From positions 29,775,732 through 29,839,731 of the forward strand of contig OX457053.1 of the NCBI GenBank assembly GCA_949752735.1: a stretch of 64,000 nt of DNA, given 5' to 3'. Below, piece after piece: positions 23,347 through 36,655 of the stretch. Positions within the stretch are counted from its first letter, which is position 1; every line of letters begins with the position of its first letter. The notes below the pieces were generated by a model, which saw nothing but the letters and a program-made list of their open reading frames with translations, was not told the DNA's origin and ran no database searches. The DNA is from Lumbricus terrestris. Taxonomy: Eukaryota; Annelida; Clitellata; Crassiclitellata; Lumbricidae. A program made the position numbers and the translations under genes.

Positions 23347-23640
23347 GGCCAGGTATTTTAAAATTTACATTATTATGTTCTATTGTATCTCTAGGAACAA
23401 AAACTTTGAAGAATAGAGCTTAAAGATTTAAACTTAGATTTTTCTATTCCACTCTCCTAATCTTTAAAGTACTTGGGATTTGAAGGATCTCAGAGTTTTT
23501 TTCAGCAAATAAAAAAATCCAGAATGACAACTTCACTATATGGACAACTTTAAAGGAAAGCCAACTTCAACAAAGCAAAGCTCATGATAGAAGACACCAG
23601 GTATTTTAAATTCACATTGCTCTGTTCTATATGTATCCAG

Positions 23641-23790
23641 CATAGGCGCAATCACGTCCTAAAAGTTGGAGGGGACCATAATAAATCACGTCCTAAAAGT
23701 TGGGGGGGACCATAATGATAAAGTCAATGGGACCACTCAAAAGTTGGGGGGGACGCGTCCCGTGGGTCCCATAGGGTGGTTGCGCCTATG
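23641..23790. mobile_element. 150-bp MITE with CATAGGCGCAA ends
   Basis: Inverted ends CATAGGCGCAA and TTGCGCCTATG with a perfect 8-bp duplication GTATCCAG. The interior contains two related AAGTTGGGGGGGACC blocks. Inserted in one satellite unit. Confidence 0.9.
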
Positions 23791-25440
23791 GTATCCAGGC
23801 ACAAAAATGTGCAGAATAGAGTTGAAGACCAGCTTGAAGATTTAAAAATAGATTTTCCATCAATCTCTCTCAATCTTTAAAGTACTTGTGGTTTGAAGGA
23901 GGGGGTTGTTTTCAGAGGATAAAAATGTAAAATTCCAGAATCCAGCTTCACTATATGGACAACTTTAAAGGATAGCCAACTTCAACAAAGCTCAGGATAG
24001 AAGACACCAGGTATTTTAAATTTACATTATTCTGTTCTATGTGTATCTAGGCACAAAAAGTTTGCAGAATAGAGTTGAAGACCAGCTTGAAGATTTAAAA
24101 ATAGATTTTCCACCAATCTCTCTCAATCTTTAAAGTACTTGTGGTTTGAAGGAGGGGGTTGTTTTCAGAGGATAAAAATGTAAAATTCCAGAATCCAGCT
24201 TCACTATATGGACAACTTTAAAGGATAGCCAACTTCAACAAAGCTCAGGATAGAAGACACCAGGTATTTTAAATTTACATTATTCTGTTTTATGTGTATC
24301 TAGGCACAAAAAGTTTGCAGAATAGAGTTGAAGACCAGCTTGAAGATTTAAAAATAGATTTTCCATCAATCTCTCTCAATCTTTAAAGTACTTGTGGTTT
24401 GAAGGAGGGGGCTGTTTTCAGAGGATAAAAATGTAAAATTCCAGAATCCAGCTTCACTATATGGACAACTTTAAAGGATAGCCAACTTCAACAAAGCTCA
24501 GGATAGAAGACACCAGGTATTTTAAATTTACATTATTCTGTTCTATGTGTATCTAGGCACAAAAATGTGCAGAATAGAGTTGAAGACCAGCTTGAAGATT
24601 TAAAAATAGATTTTCCAACAATCTCTCTCAATCTTTAAAGTACTTGTGGTTTGAAGGAGGGGGTTGTTTTCAGCGGATAAAAATGTAAAATTCCAGAATC
24701 CAGCTTCACTATAATATTATGGACAACTTTAAAGGATAGCCAACTTCAACAAAGCTCAGGATAGAAGACACCAGGTATTTTAAATTTACATTATTCTGTT
24801 CTATGTGTATCTAGGCACAAAAAGTTTGCAGAATAGAGTTGAAGACCAGCTTGAAGATTTAAAAATAGATTTTCCATCAATCTCTCTCAATCTTTAAAGT
24901 ACTTGTGGTTTGAAGGAGGGTGTTGTTTTCAGAGGATAAAAATGTAAAATTCCAGAATCCAGCTTCACTATATGGACAACTTTAAAGGATAGCCAACTTC
25001 AACAAAGCTCAGGATAGAAGACACCAGGTATTTTAAATTCACATTGTTCTGTGCTATATGTATCTAGGCACAAAAAGTTTGCAGAATAGAGCTGAAGACC
25101 AGCTTGAAGATTTAAAAATAGATTTTCCATCAATCTCTCTCAATCTTTAACGTACTTGTGATTTGAAGGAGGGGGTTGTTTTAATCAAATAAAAAATCCA
25201 GAATGTCAGCTTCACTACATGGACAACTTTAAAGGATAGCCAACTTCAACAAAGCAAAGCTCAGGATAGAAGACACCAGGTATTTTAAACTCACATTGCT
25301 CTGTTCTATCTAGGCACAAAAAGTTTGAAGAATAGAGTTGAAAACCAGCTTGAAATTTAAACTTAGATTTTCCATCTATTTCTCTCAATCTTTAAAGTAC
25401 AAGTTTGTGGTTTGAAGAAGGGGTGGGGGGTTGTTTCGCA

Positions 25441-26620
25441 TTGCTCTATATTGCTTCTTTGAAACACTTTAGGGTTGAACATTTGTTAGCATAAGAATTT
25501 ATATGAAATACAGAACATTAGTGTATAACATGGTAGCTTAGCATGGTCTCATCAACGTCAATCTTGTGCAAATGTCATCATTTCTCTTCTCACCACCAGA
25601 AACAAAGTGTCAAGAAGAAATTGGACACCATCAGTAGAAGAACACAACTTATACGCTTCAAGAGAAATAAATTCACTGTAGAAAGACAATGTTAGAAGTT
25701 TGAAACATTTGACAATGGCGCTTCAAGAGAAAAGAATGATGCAAAAAGATAACTGGAAGACCAGAATATTCAACATCTGTCTAATCTTCAAGAGAAATTA
25801 ATGCCGCAAAAGATAATTATTGGAAGATTACCTTCTTAAAGGGAATTAAAAACCTACGTGTCAAGAGAAATGAATGCAGAAAAAGACATAAAGTTTGGAA
25901 CATTATCTTCTCAAAGTAAGAATCGCCACAGAATGAGGGCAATTAACTATCAGCTGTCAAAGAATTAGCTGTTTAATAGTATCTGCAGGACATTTAAGCG
26001 AACTGACTATATAATATGGTAATCTACTAACACCCCGTGTCTGATCCACGATATTAGAGATAAATTTAATATAAATTCTATACGTACCCTTGCAAATGTG
26101 GAGAAAAAAATAATCAGCCTACAGTTTACTGTTTAATAGTACTCCCTTTGACATTTCTAATATATGTTCTGATTGATGGTGCTCGAACATTGTTGCATAT
26201 GGGTCTAGGACATTACCACCCGGCCCATTACCCCACCATTATCCCGACCATTAACCCGTAGGATACTACCAAATCAAATCAAATCAAATCAAGTTTATTG
26301 CTCCCACAAAAGAAAACGAAAAACAGCAATTACACAACTTTGAATTGCTAACATAGAGAAGAAGATTAGGTATAATTACAGGTTAAACGGTAGTATTACA
26401 GGGAAGCAATAGGAGCCCCAGAAGGGAAGATCCCGCTAGGAGGGGCCCTAGATAAATGATTATTCATAACCGAGATGATGAGACGTGTGACGTTAGGTGG
26501 ATTAGTAGCATAAGTGGGAGATTAGCATGTAGGTGAGTACTTAACATGACGGAGTAAGTTTTAAGCACAATGAAACATAAAATGAAAGCCATTACCACTG
26601 GTCTGTTTACATTTCGGGCC
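25441..26620. other. Intergenic sequence with one LINE-like 3' end
   Basis: 25441-26270 is AT-rich with repeated words (TCAAGAGAAA, AAGATAA) but no gene. 26271-26455 begins with (AATCA)n then GTTTATTGCTCCCACAAAAG, resembling the inverted 3' end of a LINE. Nothing else recognised. Confidence 0.45.
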
Positions 26621-26624
26621 AGTG

Positions 26625-26939
26625 TATGTATGTATGTATGTGTGTATGCATGTATGTATGTATGTTTATACATGTATACATACATACATAAAAACATACA
26701 TACTTGCATACATACGCCATAGGGCCCATACATACACACATACATACATACATTCAAATATACATACACAAAACATACCTACATACATACATACTACATA
26801 CCTACATACATACACAGTTACACACACATACATACATACCACATACATACAAACACACATAAAACATACATGTATACAAACATGCATAATACATACATGC
26901 ATACATACCACATACATACACACATACATTAGGGTGGTC
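26625..26939. repeat. (ATGT)n/(ACAT)n tetranucleotide tract
   Basis: Starts as TATG repeats and switches to TACA repeats near 26670, so it can fold back on itself. Its right edge is the target of TIR element copy 2 (duplication ACATACAT). Confidence 0.92.
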
Positions 26940-29285
26940 CAAAAAATTAAAATTCAAGCTAGATACCAAGGCGCCCTCTCAGTTTGTTAGACCTGTCAAT
27001 AGTATTATTGAGACCAAATTTCAGCTTCCCAGTCCAACTGGAAGGCGGTGCTCAACGACATCGAAATATTACCATGTAGTTGTTATAGCAAGAAATCTTG
27101 ATTTCTTTGAACTTGATCAAAAACCTCAACCCTTGTCATGTAGATGAACTTGAAATAGGCTCTGTTGCACTATCATACTTATTACAGTCAGTGCAAGCTA
27201 CTTGACAGCTGTTTAGCCATCGAGTGACAAGTGCATTTTGATAGCAATAACACTTCAGGTGATCGGATCATGAAGCATTGAGATTGTTGGTCACAATTAC
27301 TGCAGCGCTTATATGCGATCCTTTTGTCCTGCCATTTTCACGGAAAACCATTCATATGGAGTGCTTAAGAAGCCAAGATGGAGCATGCTGAAGCTGTAAG
27401 ATCTGAATTTGTACGAAATTAACCACTTGCAGTACACTGGAAATGTTGACCGCCTTTGAGAGCTAGTTTCAGGTGATGGTGTCGCTAAACTCTTTGGTAT
27501 GCCCAAATGTCCCTCTATGACAGGATATAATTTAAATCCAAGGTCATTCATCATCTTATGAAGTTATTGAGACTCGCTGATAATGGCTAAGACTTGATCT
27601 TTGACACAACACCGGACGTTTTTAGTGAAGTTTACGTTTTTTCTGGAAAACAGGATATGTAAAATGTTCCTGTGGTTGGCCTGCTGTCGTCATTGTGATG
27701 GAGTTGATTTAAGCCAAAATCTTCATCTTGTGTTGTTGCCCATCTAATCCAAAATAGAATCCAATCTTAAAGAGATTTAAAGCTGTGTGGGATGGTGTGA
27801 CACGTGTCAACATAAGAGTACTGGAAGTCGTATCCGCTACTGAAGCCTCCCATGAGAGAGCGATCAGTTTCATCAAGTATACTGCTGAAATTAAAGTCAA
27901 TTTCAGAGACGACTACCAAGAAGTCATTGAGGTGTCAATGGTTGTCCTTGGAAGTCAGCCCTCAATAAGAAACTGGAGAGCCCAATTTACCACGCATGTT
28001 GAATGGCCAGGTTACTGTATGCCATCAAAATATGCCGACATACCAATCAACGCGACGTATTCAATCTGAGGATGAGGGAAGAAACTCAGATTCATCCGTT
28101 TGTGTGATTTGGTTCCTTTTTTCACTCAAGGGCATGGATACAGGCCCCCTCTTGCTCTTGAATGGCCAGGTTACTGCATATCATCAAAATAATTGTACGA
28201 TTTAGCAATCAACATGAAGTATTCAATCTAAGGGAAAAGAAAAAACTCAGATTCATCCTTTTGTGTATCATCTTGCTGCTGAAACTCCAGGCCACGATCT
28301 GTCAATTTTGATTGATATAGGACTTTTGATTCAGGTGACTATTATTTGTAGAAGCTCAACGTTGCTGCCATGAATGTTCTAGAAAATTATCAATACTTAG
28401 TGCCTTTTAGATGAGGCTGAATGTCTGACACTATTATGCTGCCATCTGCCTGATATGGTTCAGATAAGGGGAAGATTTTTTACGGAATGACTGCAAATCC
28501 TAGTGAAAGGATGTTGACCGTAGTGCTGCCATACAGAAGGAGGGGATTGCCTGGGCGAGTTTGCAACCCAGTGAACACTGACACTACTGCCACGCCTGAA
28601 ATTTGGTGATTCCTTTTTATACTTACACCAGTGCAATAGCCTGACGATGATGATTATCAGCAGGGTAGCGGCTGAAGTCAGCAATTGAGAGTGGTAAACG
28701 ACATGGCTGAGAGAAGACTGTGAAGTTATTCAAGGAATTAAACTGACCCATCACTGATGAAGAAGAAAGCAGTATTTTCTCCAAGTGGTTGAGTCAAATA
28801 GAAAAGCTGTCCCTACTCAATCAACAAAGAAATATGCTGTTGACACTGTGCTTGCAAAGCCTTCTACAGTGTAGACGTCATCGTATGTTTGGAGTCATAA
28901 AATGAGAACAATAGACATCCGTGGATTTAACGATGTTTTTGACATTTTTTGACATTTTCCATATTTAAAACCTACTGAAATTTTATATTTCAAGCTCACC
29001 AATTGTTTAAGTGTCACACATATTGTCATGTTACAGTAATGTATCATCTATCTTGAAATAAAGCACAATTGTATTGGAATATATGCTCAACACATTGATT
29101 TCTACAATTACCGTCTTTTCATTGGCCCATGCAAAGTAAGACAGTCGTTGAGCACCGCCTTCCAGTTGGAATAGGAAGCTGAAATTTTGTCTCAATAACA
29201 CTATTGACAGGTCTAACAAACTGGGAGGGCGCCCTGGTTTTTAGCTTGAACTTTATTTTTTACCATGTATCGGTGAACCACACTA
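26940..29285 (-). mobile_element. 2.35-kb TIR element, copy 2 (inverted relative to copy 1)
   Basis: Same element as 20991-23346 in the opposite orientation; predicted peptides from four separate segments are identical between the copies. Ends TAGGGTGGTCC and GAACCACACTA, perfect 8-bp duplication ACATACAT. With copy 1 it forms an inverted repeat of about 2.3 kb arms and a 3.6-kb loop. Non-autonomous. Confidence 0.93.
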
Positions 29286-29293
29286 ACATACAT

Positions 29294-30530
29294 GCACTAG
29301 TCTTAAATGTAAACTGATGGGGGGGTAATGGTGGGGGCTAACATCCAACGGGGTGGGGGAAATGGACCAGGGTAATGCCCTCTTCCCGTTGCATCCAGCT
29401 GCAGCATTCAAAATTTAACAAACTGCATGGACATTTAATCCACTGTAAACTTTAATTTCATTACAACTTATTTTAGATTTAGCCAATTGCAACTTTCGCA
29501 GTTTCTAATTCTTACCATAAATGTGTAACATTGATGAGTTCTATCGCTTAAGTACAATACTTAAGGAAAATATAACTGAGATAATTATTGACTAATTTCA
29601 CATAACGTAAGGAAAGTTTGCTTGAAAAACATCAAATGAAATTCTAATTTTCCAAAGTATTCTGGGAAATTCAGATTATTGCTTTTGGTTGTTTCATAAT
29701 TTATACTGTTTCGCTGATAACTTGAGGAGAATTTGCTGAAAAATTTAAGTGAAATTGATGTTTTTTTGCTGTAATGAAGAGAAGACCACTCCCCTGGCCT
29801 GTGGATCTGGCACAACTAACATCATTCATTGCATATTGTTGTTACTAACCCACTAACCTCTCACTCATTGGTCAGGACCTTGCCGTGGTGAGTGGGCTTT
29901 CAACCAACACTGGCCAGAATAATTCATATTGTTATCAAATATTTTGTAATTTTACAGCTAATTCTTGTATCCACAGTGCAGTGCAAGACAATGAGTTTTA
30001 TTTCCAATACCACTTGCTGTTTATGTGGATGGACCTCTTATCTTATAAAATAATTAATTAATTAGTCAGTTTGATATGGTATGCTGCATCATTTACCACA
30101 TGACCATTGATGTCTTTAAACAGACATCAGTGGAGGAGGACAGTGAAAATGGCATCGGACACCTACGGTCGCTGAGCCCATGGTTGATGATGATGATAAT
30201 GATGATGATGATAATGATGATGATGATGATTGATGTCTTAATACAAACAGTGTGAAATAATTATAATTATTCACTATGCATGGAATAAGATGTTTGGTCT
30301 GTAATGATATTAAAGCCTAACCAACTCAATGATGAACATTGAACAATCAGCCTAAAACTGCCAGGGCCTTAGGACCTGGTGGTGGGTTGGTTTTAACACA
30401 TAAATGCTGACCCCTCCGAAGCTCAATACCATTAAATCTATGACATTCACACTCATAACTAGCGTTTAACATTGTAGGTCGTAGCTCTGCATTTTCATCA
30501 CTTCAATTTGTTTAGAAAAATTTCTTTCTT
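29294..30530. other. Gene-free intergenic stretch
   Basis: AT-rich sequence with a G-rich patch (29318-29400) and a (GATGAT)n run (30185-30232). No coding region, RNA gene or element with recognisable ends. Confidence 0.5.
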
Positions 30531-30534
30531 ATTA

Positions 30535-30660
30535 GTAGTAGTATTTGCAGTTTAACGTCACTGTGTGGTAAAAAAGACCATTAGCGACGCCCTCCTCCTT
30601 TATCCAGGCTTGGGACTGGCACTGGCAGAGTGCAACCAGTGGCGGAGTTCAATTTCTTAT
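30535..30660. repeat. Interspersed repeat (GTTTAACGTCACTGTGTGG type)
   Basis: The block TTTATCCAGGCTTGGGACTG and ATTAGCGACGCCCTCCTCC recurs at 32066-32178 and partly at 35686-35772. Unclassified; no tRNA-like head or TIR seen. Confidence 0.7.
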
Positions 30661-32065
30661 TAAGCATTAAGATATTTTATAAGCCTGTGGCTGCTGTAAA
30701 TGAGAGGTGAGGAGGGGTGGCCGGAATTTCTCTTATCAGACCTGATAATTGATAAACAACTATTGTTATTATGAGTCAGCACATAATGGAAGCTTGGATG
30801 TGATGAGTGCAGGTGTGTGAATTAATGCATAGCACCTCTGATCCTACGGCAACAGACTTGGACCTCCTTTGGACTACGCTTACTGACACCCCTTTTGACT
30901 CAATGTAGCGCTTGTGAATAAGCTGGTGCCCCCGCGCTTGGCTTTCGAGTGGCACTTTAGCAGTTTGGAGATTACGATTTCGATTTGCGATTAGCAGTGT
31001 GTTTGATTCTGCATACGCAAATACACACATCCATTTGTTACATGTTGCGTCACGTTGCATTCCACTGTTTCCATTTAAAAAAAACAGCTGTGGAATTTGA
31101 CAAACAAATTTCATGCTGCGTACAGAAACCTGACTCCCAGAATTGAAAGCAATGGCATATTTGAATGAGGTTTTAAATTAGAAGATAAATTATCATGAAG
31201 TTACAGCAAGTCATATACAATTTCATCAACAGCAAGGATCATATAGAGGCTAGAGGGTATCCGGTACAGTAATAGGCATTTGTCTCCATGGTCCATTACC
31301 CTATCAGTCCTATGCGATATGTGGCACGATTGAGTTTTCATACTTTAAATCGGTCAAATGCCTGAACAAGTCTTTCTATTCTATTTTGGGATTTATAAAG
31401 CACCTCTCACAGTACAATCTAATCAGAGGCGCTCCCAGTGCGCATTGTTCAGATGATTGGTCAACTTTCACCTGCTCTAGCTTGATTCGTCTGTGCACGG
31501 ACGGAGACTCAGAGGATGGACAGGGGGACACCCCCTCAAAGTTTGTGGTGGGCGATTGTCCATGCATATGTCCCCTCCAATGGTTAAGTGTTAGGACATG
31601 CACATTTTATGAATAAACTGACGACGTTAAAATGTTATAAGAAGAGATTTTCGAGCAAATGGCGAAACGACTAAAAAGTCACACAATTTAAAGTGAAACA
31701 AGCTAGAGCACATGAAAGTTTGATCAAGGGCACAAACAGTGATTTAGCTCAGGTATTTCAATCTGGTTCAGGCATTTCAATCAATCAATCAATCAATCAA
31801 TACTCCTTTATTCTGAGGTTACAAGCTGACACAAATGCAACTTGTTCACACTTCAACTCAAAATAAACATTTTATTAACATTGGCCTACAGTAGACTACG
31901 CCTTGGTCTGAAATATCTGGATAAAGGCAAGTGGCAATTGCAATTTGAGTACTCTATAAAATTGATTAATACGACTGTAACTCTATCAAGCTGATGTCTA
32001 CACACAAAACATTATACTCGTCAAGTCAATATGGTGAAGACTGAACTTAGTGTGTGTGTGTGTGT
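30661..32065. other. Intergenic sequence with repeat debris
   Basis: Holds an inverted SINE/LINE tail at 31388-31445 (TAAAGCACCTCTCACAG, AGAGGCGCTCCC) and an (AATC)n run near 31780. The rest is unrecognised and without a credible ORF. Confidence 0.45.
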
Positions 32066-32178
32066 ATTTGCAGTTTAACGCCACTGTGTGGTAACAAAGA
32101 GCATTAGCGATGCCCTCCTCCTTTATCCAGGCTTGGGACTGGCACTGGCAGAGTACAATCAGTGGCGGAGTTTGAACT
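32066..32178. repeat. Interspersed repeat, second copy
   Basis: Closely matches 30535-30660 (GCAGTTTAACGCCACTGTGT, TATCCAGGCTTGGGACTGGC). Preceded by a (GT)n run at about 32050. Confidence 0.7.
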
Positions 32179-32345
32179 TAGAGGCCATCAGACCACTAAG
32201 TCTGGAATGCTTCATCTGGATACTGACACACCCATGAATGATTCGTTTTGAAGTAAATATCGGATCGATAGAAATGACTAATTAATCAATAATCAATATT
32301 TCTGCTCTTCAACAACCATTAGTATATTTTAGTGCAGTACAAAGT

Positions 32346-32870
32346 CATAATGAACGGTCTGGGAAGGATTTTGAAGGATAAATACGTGAGTAGAGAAACA
32401 AAGAAAGACTGGTAAGAGCACTGATCTTCCCAGTGGTCCTATATGGATGCGAAACATGGACAAAGACACAGGATATGGAAAAGAAAATCAACGCGTGCGA
32501 GATGTGGATTTGGAGAAAGATGCTAAGGATTTCATGGACGGACAAGAGAACTAACGAATCGGTGCGCAGGGAGCTCGGAATAGAGAGGGAAGAGACACTG
32601 CTGCAAACAGCAACTTGGAGGAAATTGAGCTACTTCGGCCATGTGATGAGATCTAACGGTTTGGAAAAGGAGCTGATGACGGCATGCGGTAAGGGAAGGA
32701 AGAGACGCGGAAGACCAAGGAAGAGATGGTTGGATGAGGTACAGGAAAAGTCTGGCATGAGCCTGGAGCAGCTAAGAGAGGCGACAAGAGAGAGGAGTCA
32801 CTGGAGAGGATACATCAAAACTGTCGCCAGAGTTCCAAGAGCTGACGGCACCAGGTGACCAGATGACAAA
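32346..32870 (+). mobile_element. 5'-truncated non-LTR retrotransposon, C-terminal ORF2 fragment
   Basis: An open frame reads LVRALIFPVVLYGCETWTKT, EMWIWRKMLRISWTDKRTNE, then SYFGHVMRSNG and RRGRPRKRWLDEVQEKSG, ending at a stop near 32856. This arrangement (YGCETW, GHVMR, GRPRKRW) is characteristic of the region downstream of the reverse transcriptase catalytic core in non-LTR elements. The catalytic core is absent, so the copy cannot be autonomous. Confidence 0.85.
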
Positions 32871-33039
32871 GTCATAAATCTAAGGCAGTAGGCCTATACA
32901 TGTAAATCAGTATATAGCGAAAAACCCTGAACAAGTTCCTAGTTGAAAAGATTGGCATGAAAGACTTGGAAAACGTAAACAGACAATTGATGGCAAAAAT
33001 TAACTCTGAAAAGAAGGAAGAGAATTGCCGGAACAAGAA

Positions 33040-33285
33040 CTGGAGCACGGTAGTGTCGTGGGTATGTTCGTGGTCTTGCAGCCGGAGGGTTGCAGGTTTG
33101 AATCTACCTCAAGTCGCCGCGTAGGGACCTTGGGCAAGTCCTTCACTCGCAATAATTGCACATGCGCTTCGGCGTAAAAACTCTGATTCAGTGTCCGCGC
33201 CGTAGTCGGGAGCGCTTCTGACTAAGTTCTGAGTAGAAACCTTGAAGGGGCGCTATAACAAGTGCACACACACAAAAACAAAGGT
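33040..33285 (+). mobile_element. tRNA-derived SINE, family 1
   Basis: Head GAGCACGGTAGTGTCGTGGG, degenerate B box GGTTTGAATCTACC, body GCTTCGGCG, tail GGGAGCGCTTCTGACTAAG with a short internal duplication, then AAGGGGCGCTATAACAAG. Confidence 0.85.
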
Positions 33286-33404
33286 TGTGTGTTAACTGAG
33301 CATCAGACCCAAAAGTAATGTTTGTCTTATGCAAAATGTGCTGACAGCCTAACAAGGATATCATTTTTAACAAGGATGCTTTATCCTATTTAAATGTCAT
33401 GACA

Positions 33405-33605
33405 TGCTAGGCAGAGTGCAGTATAAATTGTTGGTCAATTTAAGAACATATTTATATTGGATTTAGGATTCTGTGTGCTATTTTAAAACGTTTGACTATT
33501 GGTTAGCTCTATGGATGATGCACATTTATAAATATCATGTCTGTAGTCTGTACACCAAAATGCGGATAGCAATTGGTCTATTAAAGAACATTCTTATCTT
33601 AATTG
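33405..33605 (+). repeat. LINE-like 3' repeat with (TCTTA)n end, copy 1
   Basis: Shares AGAACATATTTATATTG, CACCAAAATGCGGATAGCAA and the CTTATCTTA end with 46365-46570. Confidence 0.65.
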
Positions 33606-36260
33606 ACATTGCTGCAGTTGTCTTGTCTGGATTATGAAGTGTCAAGTATTAATATTCAAGTGGGTTGGGACAATTCGGCAACAATTTGCCACCAGACAAT
33701 TTGATGCCAGACATTTTGGTACAGGGACAATTCAGCACCAGACAACTTAATTGGCCCAGGAAACAAATTCATTGAGTCTGATAAATATTACAAGTAATAG
33801 AATATATTGTTAATCAAATATTGTTATACACTGCTTTCGGTATTTCACAGTGATTCTGAGAAAGAGCATGCAGTTTTTGACATTTCAGAGTTATTTAAGC
33901 ACTCACTGATTATCTTATATTTAATGAATAGCTCACCACTTCTCGTAAAATCTCCTCATCGTCAATCATTCTTGCTGTAATGTAATGAAGTCACCTAGGG
34001 CAATCCTGTAATGTAAATCCTGTTCTTAGTGACGTTTAATCTGCAAGAAAAAGAACTGCAAATTTTCCATGCCAAAAAACTCACTTTCATAGTATATAAT
34101 ATGCTGTAATGTAATGATATATTGCACTGCAATGTAATATTTATACTGCAGTGCATTACGTTGTAGTACTACAGTGTAACTTAACTTAATGCACTACAAT
34201 GCAATGTGATGCAGTGGGATTTAATGTAATGTACTACGATGTAATATACTACAATGTAACTTATGTAGCAGGAGATATTTCTTATTCCTATATAAAGAAA
34301 ATAAACACCACATTTGTAATGGAAATTAGCAATTTTTCTATTGTGTTGGTGTTTTATGAGGATGACTAGATAAGTATTTGAGCTTCTTCTCCTCATGAGT
34401 CGAATCAAATTATCCTTTGCTATTACTACATTCTCAAGCATATCTGACTTTGCCCAATAAAGTTTTTTGTTGCTATTTTTACCTCAAAATGTGCTTTGTG
34501 GATATATATATATATATACTGAATCGACTCCAATAAATTTTAAATATGATTCAATATACAAGACAAATTCTGCTCGCAACAAAGACCTGTTGTCAGGCAA
34601 TAATGGCCATCCGAGTGAAATCATACAAACATCATGCCTTTCAAAACATCCGCCTGGAATTATTCTAAGTGCTCTTGATATAGGCAGAAATGCACTTGTA
34701 ATCGAACAATATTCGTTTACATAGAAAATGGCATAGAGACATATTACTACTGACAAGTTATTGATTAATCATTTGGATTCTGTAGCTATCTAGCATACAA
34801 GACTGCTTTTTATGAGATCAAAGTCCCTGGAAAAGAGACGGTTAACTATATGAGTGGTAATACGAAACTGAATGAATTTATCTCGTTTCCTACGGACTCT
34901 CGTATGTTAATTGCTGGCATTTCTATGATTCAGTGCCAATTCCATAGGTATCATATAGCGCACCGACCTAAATTCCTTGTAAATAATCAGATATGGAATT
35001 CATTGCAGCTTCTGGATCCCTCGGGTGAAAGCCGCGAAACTGAAAAACTTTACTCTTCGATGACGATGGATATTTCTTTACAACTTCTTCCTATATACTT
35101 GCAACTCTTCTTTCAGGAATGTCTATAGCGCTTAAATAAAAGTGTACCCTTCCAGTTCGCTTATGCATGCTGTTGTGGGGCTCCAACGCGCACTTCTGCA
35201 CTTTGCAAAGAGGGCATGTCAAATTAAATTACATCTGCGTTATGAAATTGAGTTGCGCCGGAAAACTCCGCTCACGTCAATCGCATTTAGGGCTTGCAGT
35301 GGCATGGAATTGAATGAGTGGAATAAAGAATTACCAAACAACCTCATAATATTGCTTATAAAATACTTACATGAAATGTGAAACTCGTGCGGATTAAAAC
35401 ATTCGCCATTATCGTACGCGCTGTAAATAGATCGCCATGTTGGATTGTCATGGTAACGACAGGTTAGTCTGGCGTCAATGCCCTCTGAGCTACTCCAGAA
35501 GTTGGTAGTCTGGTGTTCTGCATCTGCAAGGTGTCCTCGACTTCGACTGCTCTATACTGTCAGAATGGCCACAGTATAAATAGTTATTTATACCAAAGTC
35601 GTAGAGTAGACTATAAGGTCTTTGTTTATACTGTGGAATGACCACATCCAGCGGGACTCATTTTGGAACTTTCTTGCTTGTTACATGTTTAACGACACTG
35701 CCATATCTGCGATGATTAGAGTTGCCCTCCCCCTTTATCTAGGCTTGGGACTGGCAGAATGCAACCAGTGGGCCTGAGAAATGTTAATGACTTACATCTG
35801 TGAGGAGGAACGACTTCTTGGGCAAGGAGGAGAAATTAACCATCTCCCTCACAAGTTAGTTATGGGGTCGTCCATAAAGGACAAACGCAATGAGGGGAGG
35901 GAGGGGTCATTCCAAAGTGGAGCAAGGTAAAGACCAATCACAGAGGACGTCCAGATCAAAATTTAACAAGGTTTTTTTGTGCTTCAGTCTCTAACACTTT
36001 AACGATCCGGAACTAAAACGTGAATGCAAAACCAGCACAGCTCTTTATTAAAGTGTTAAACACCAACTTCAGTCAGATGGCAGACCATGCATGGATGGTC
36101 ACTATGCTCTGCTGCAGACAGGTCAATAACCCATTCGCCCTCACACACATGTAGAGCACATGGTAAAAAGGAATTATAACTAAAAAGTGGATATATTTAT
36201 AGTTTGTTCAATATGCAAAAGCAACAGAAAGAAATTGCCTGATGTCTGTTTGTTTGTATG
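33606..36260. other. Gene-free intergenic stretch
   Basis: Contains a CAATTCGGCA/CAATTTG-rich patch at 33665-33760, the pentamer patch at 34085-34265, a short (TA)n at about 34505 and a partial interspersed repeat at 35686-35772. Open frames here are short with no family resemblance. Confidence 0.45.
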
Positions 36261-36267
36261 TGTACAT

Positions 36268-36655
36268 TATAACCCCCTTCAAGCTCTCTACTCACAGGCG
36301 CTCCCGACTAAAGAGCAGACACTGCATTGGAGTTTCACGCCGAAGAGCTGAGCAATTGTGGGTAAAGGACTTTCCCAAGGTCACTACAAGGCGACTTGAG
36401 GTGGATTCGAGCCTGCAACCCTTTGGCTGCAAGGCGACAAACTTACCCACTACACCACCCCGCCCACATGTACGCATAGAATGCAAGTCTATGCTGCCAT
36501 ACTGCAAGATGTATGCATGTATGTATAGCACCCTTTCAAGATTTCTACTCATGGGCTCTAAGCTTGGACACTGAATTAGATTAGAGTTTCATGCCGAAGC
36601 GCATGAGCAATTGCGAGAGAAGCACTTGCTCGGGGTCCCTAAAGACTCCCTACGC
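36268..36655 (-). mobile_element. SINE family 1, one full and one partial inverted copy
   Basis: 36268-36470 carries the complement of the head (CCACTACACCACCCCGCC), B box (GTGGATTCGAGCC) and tail (CTCACAGGCGCTCCC). 36522-36655 is a second, more decayed inverted copy missing the head. Confidence 0.8.

Larger units (their letters stand above)
20610..25440. repeat. ~253-bp satellite-like tandem array
   Basis: The phase mark CACCAGGTATTTTAAA recurs at 24005, 24258, 24511, 24769, 25022 and 25274, giving spacings of 253, 253, 258, 253 and 252. Diverged units lie at 20610-20990, 23347-23600 and after 25274. Inner units are nearly identical. The array is interrupted by the TIR element at 20991-23346 and a 150-bp MITE at 23641-23790. 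No ORF persists across units. Confidence 0.92.

Noticed and set aside
26464..26990. Overlapping ORFs rich in YVCM and HTYI on both strands
   Set aside because: Translated ACAT/ATGT tetranucleotides; no conserved content.
22207..28069. 94-codon ORF present twice, as a host gene
   Set aside because: It lies inside the TIR element copies and lacks a complete domain; treated as a transposon coding remnant.
35788..35850. Candidate LRRC9 initiator exon (minus strand, ATG with GTAAGT donor)
   Set aside because: Phase would fit, but the short peptide (MVNFSSLPKKSFLLTD) shows no resemblance to the LRRC9 N-terminus and is 17 kb away.
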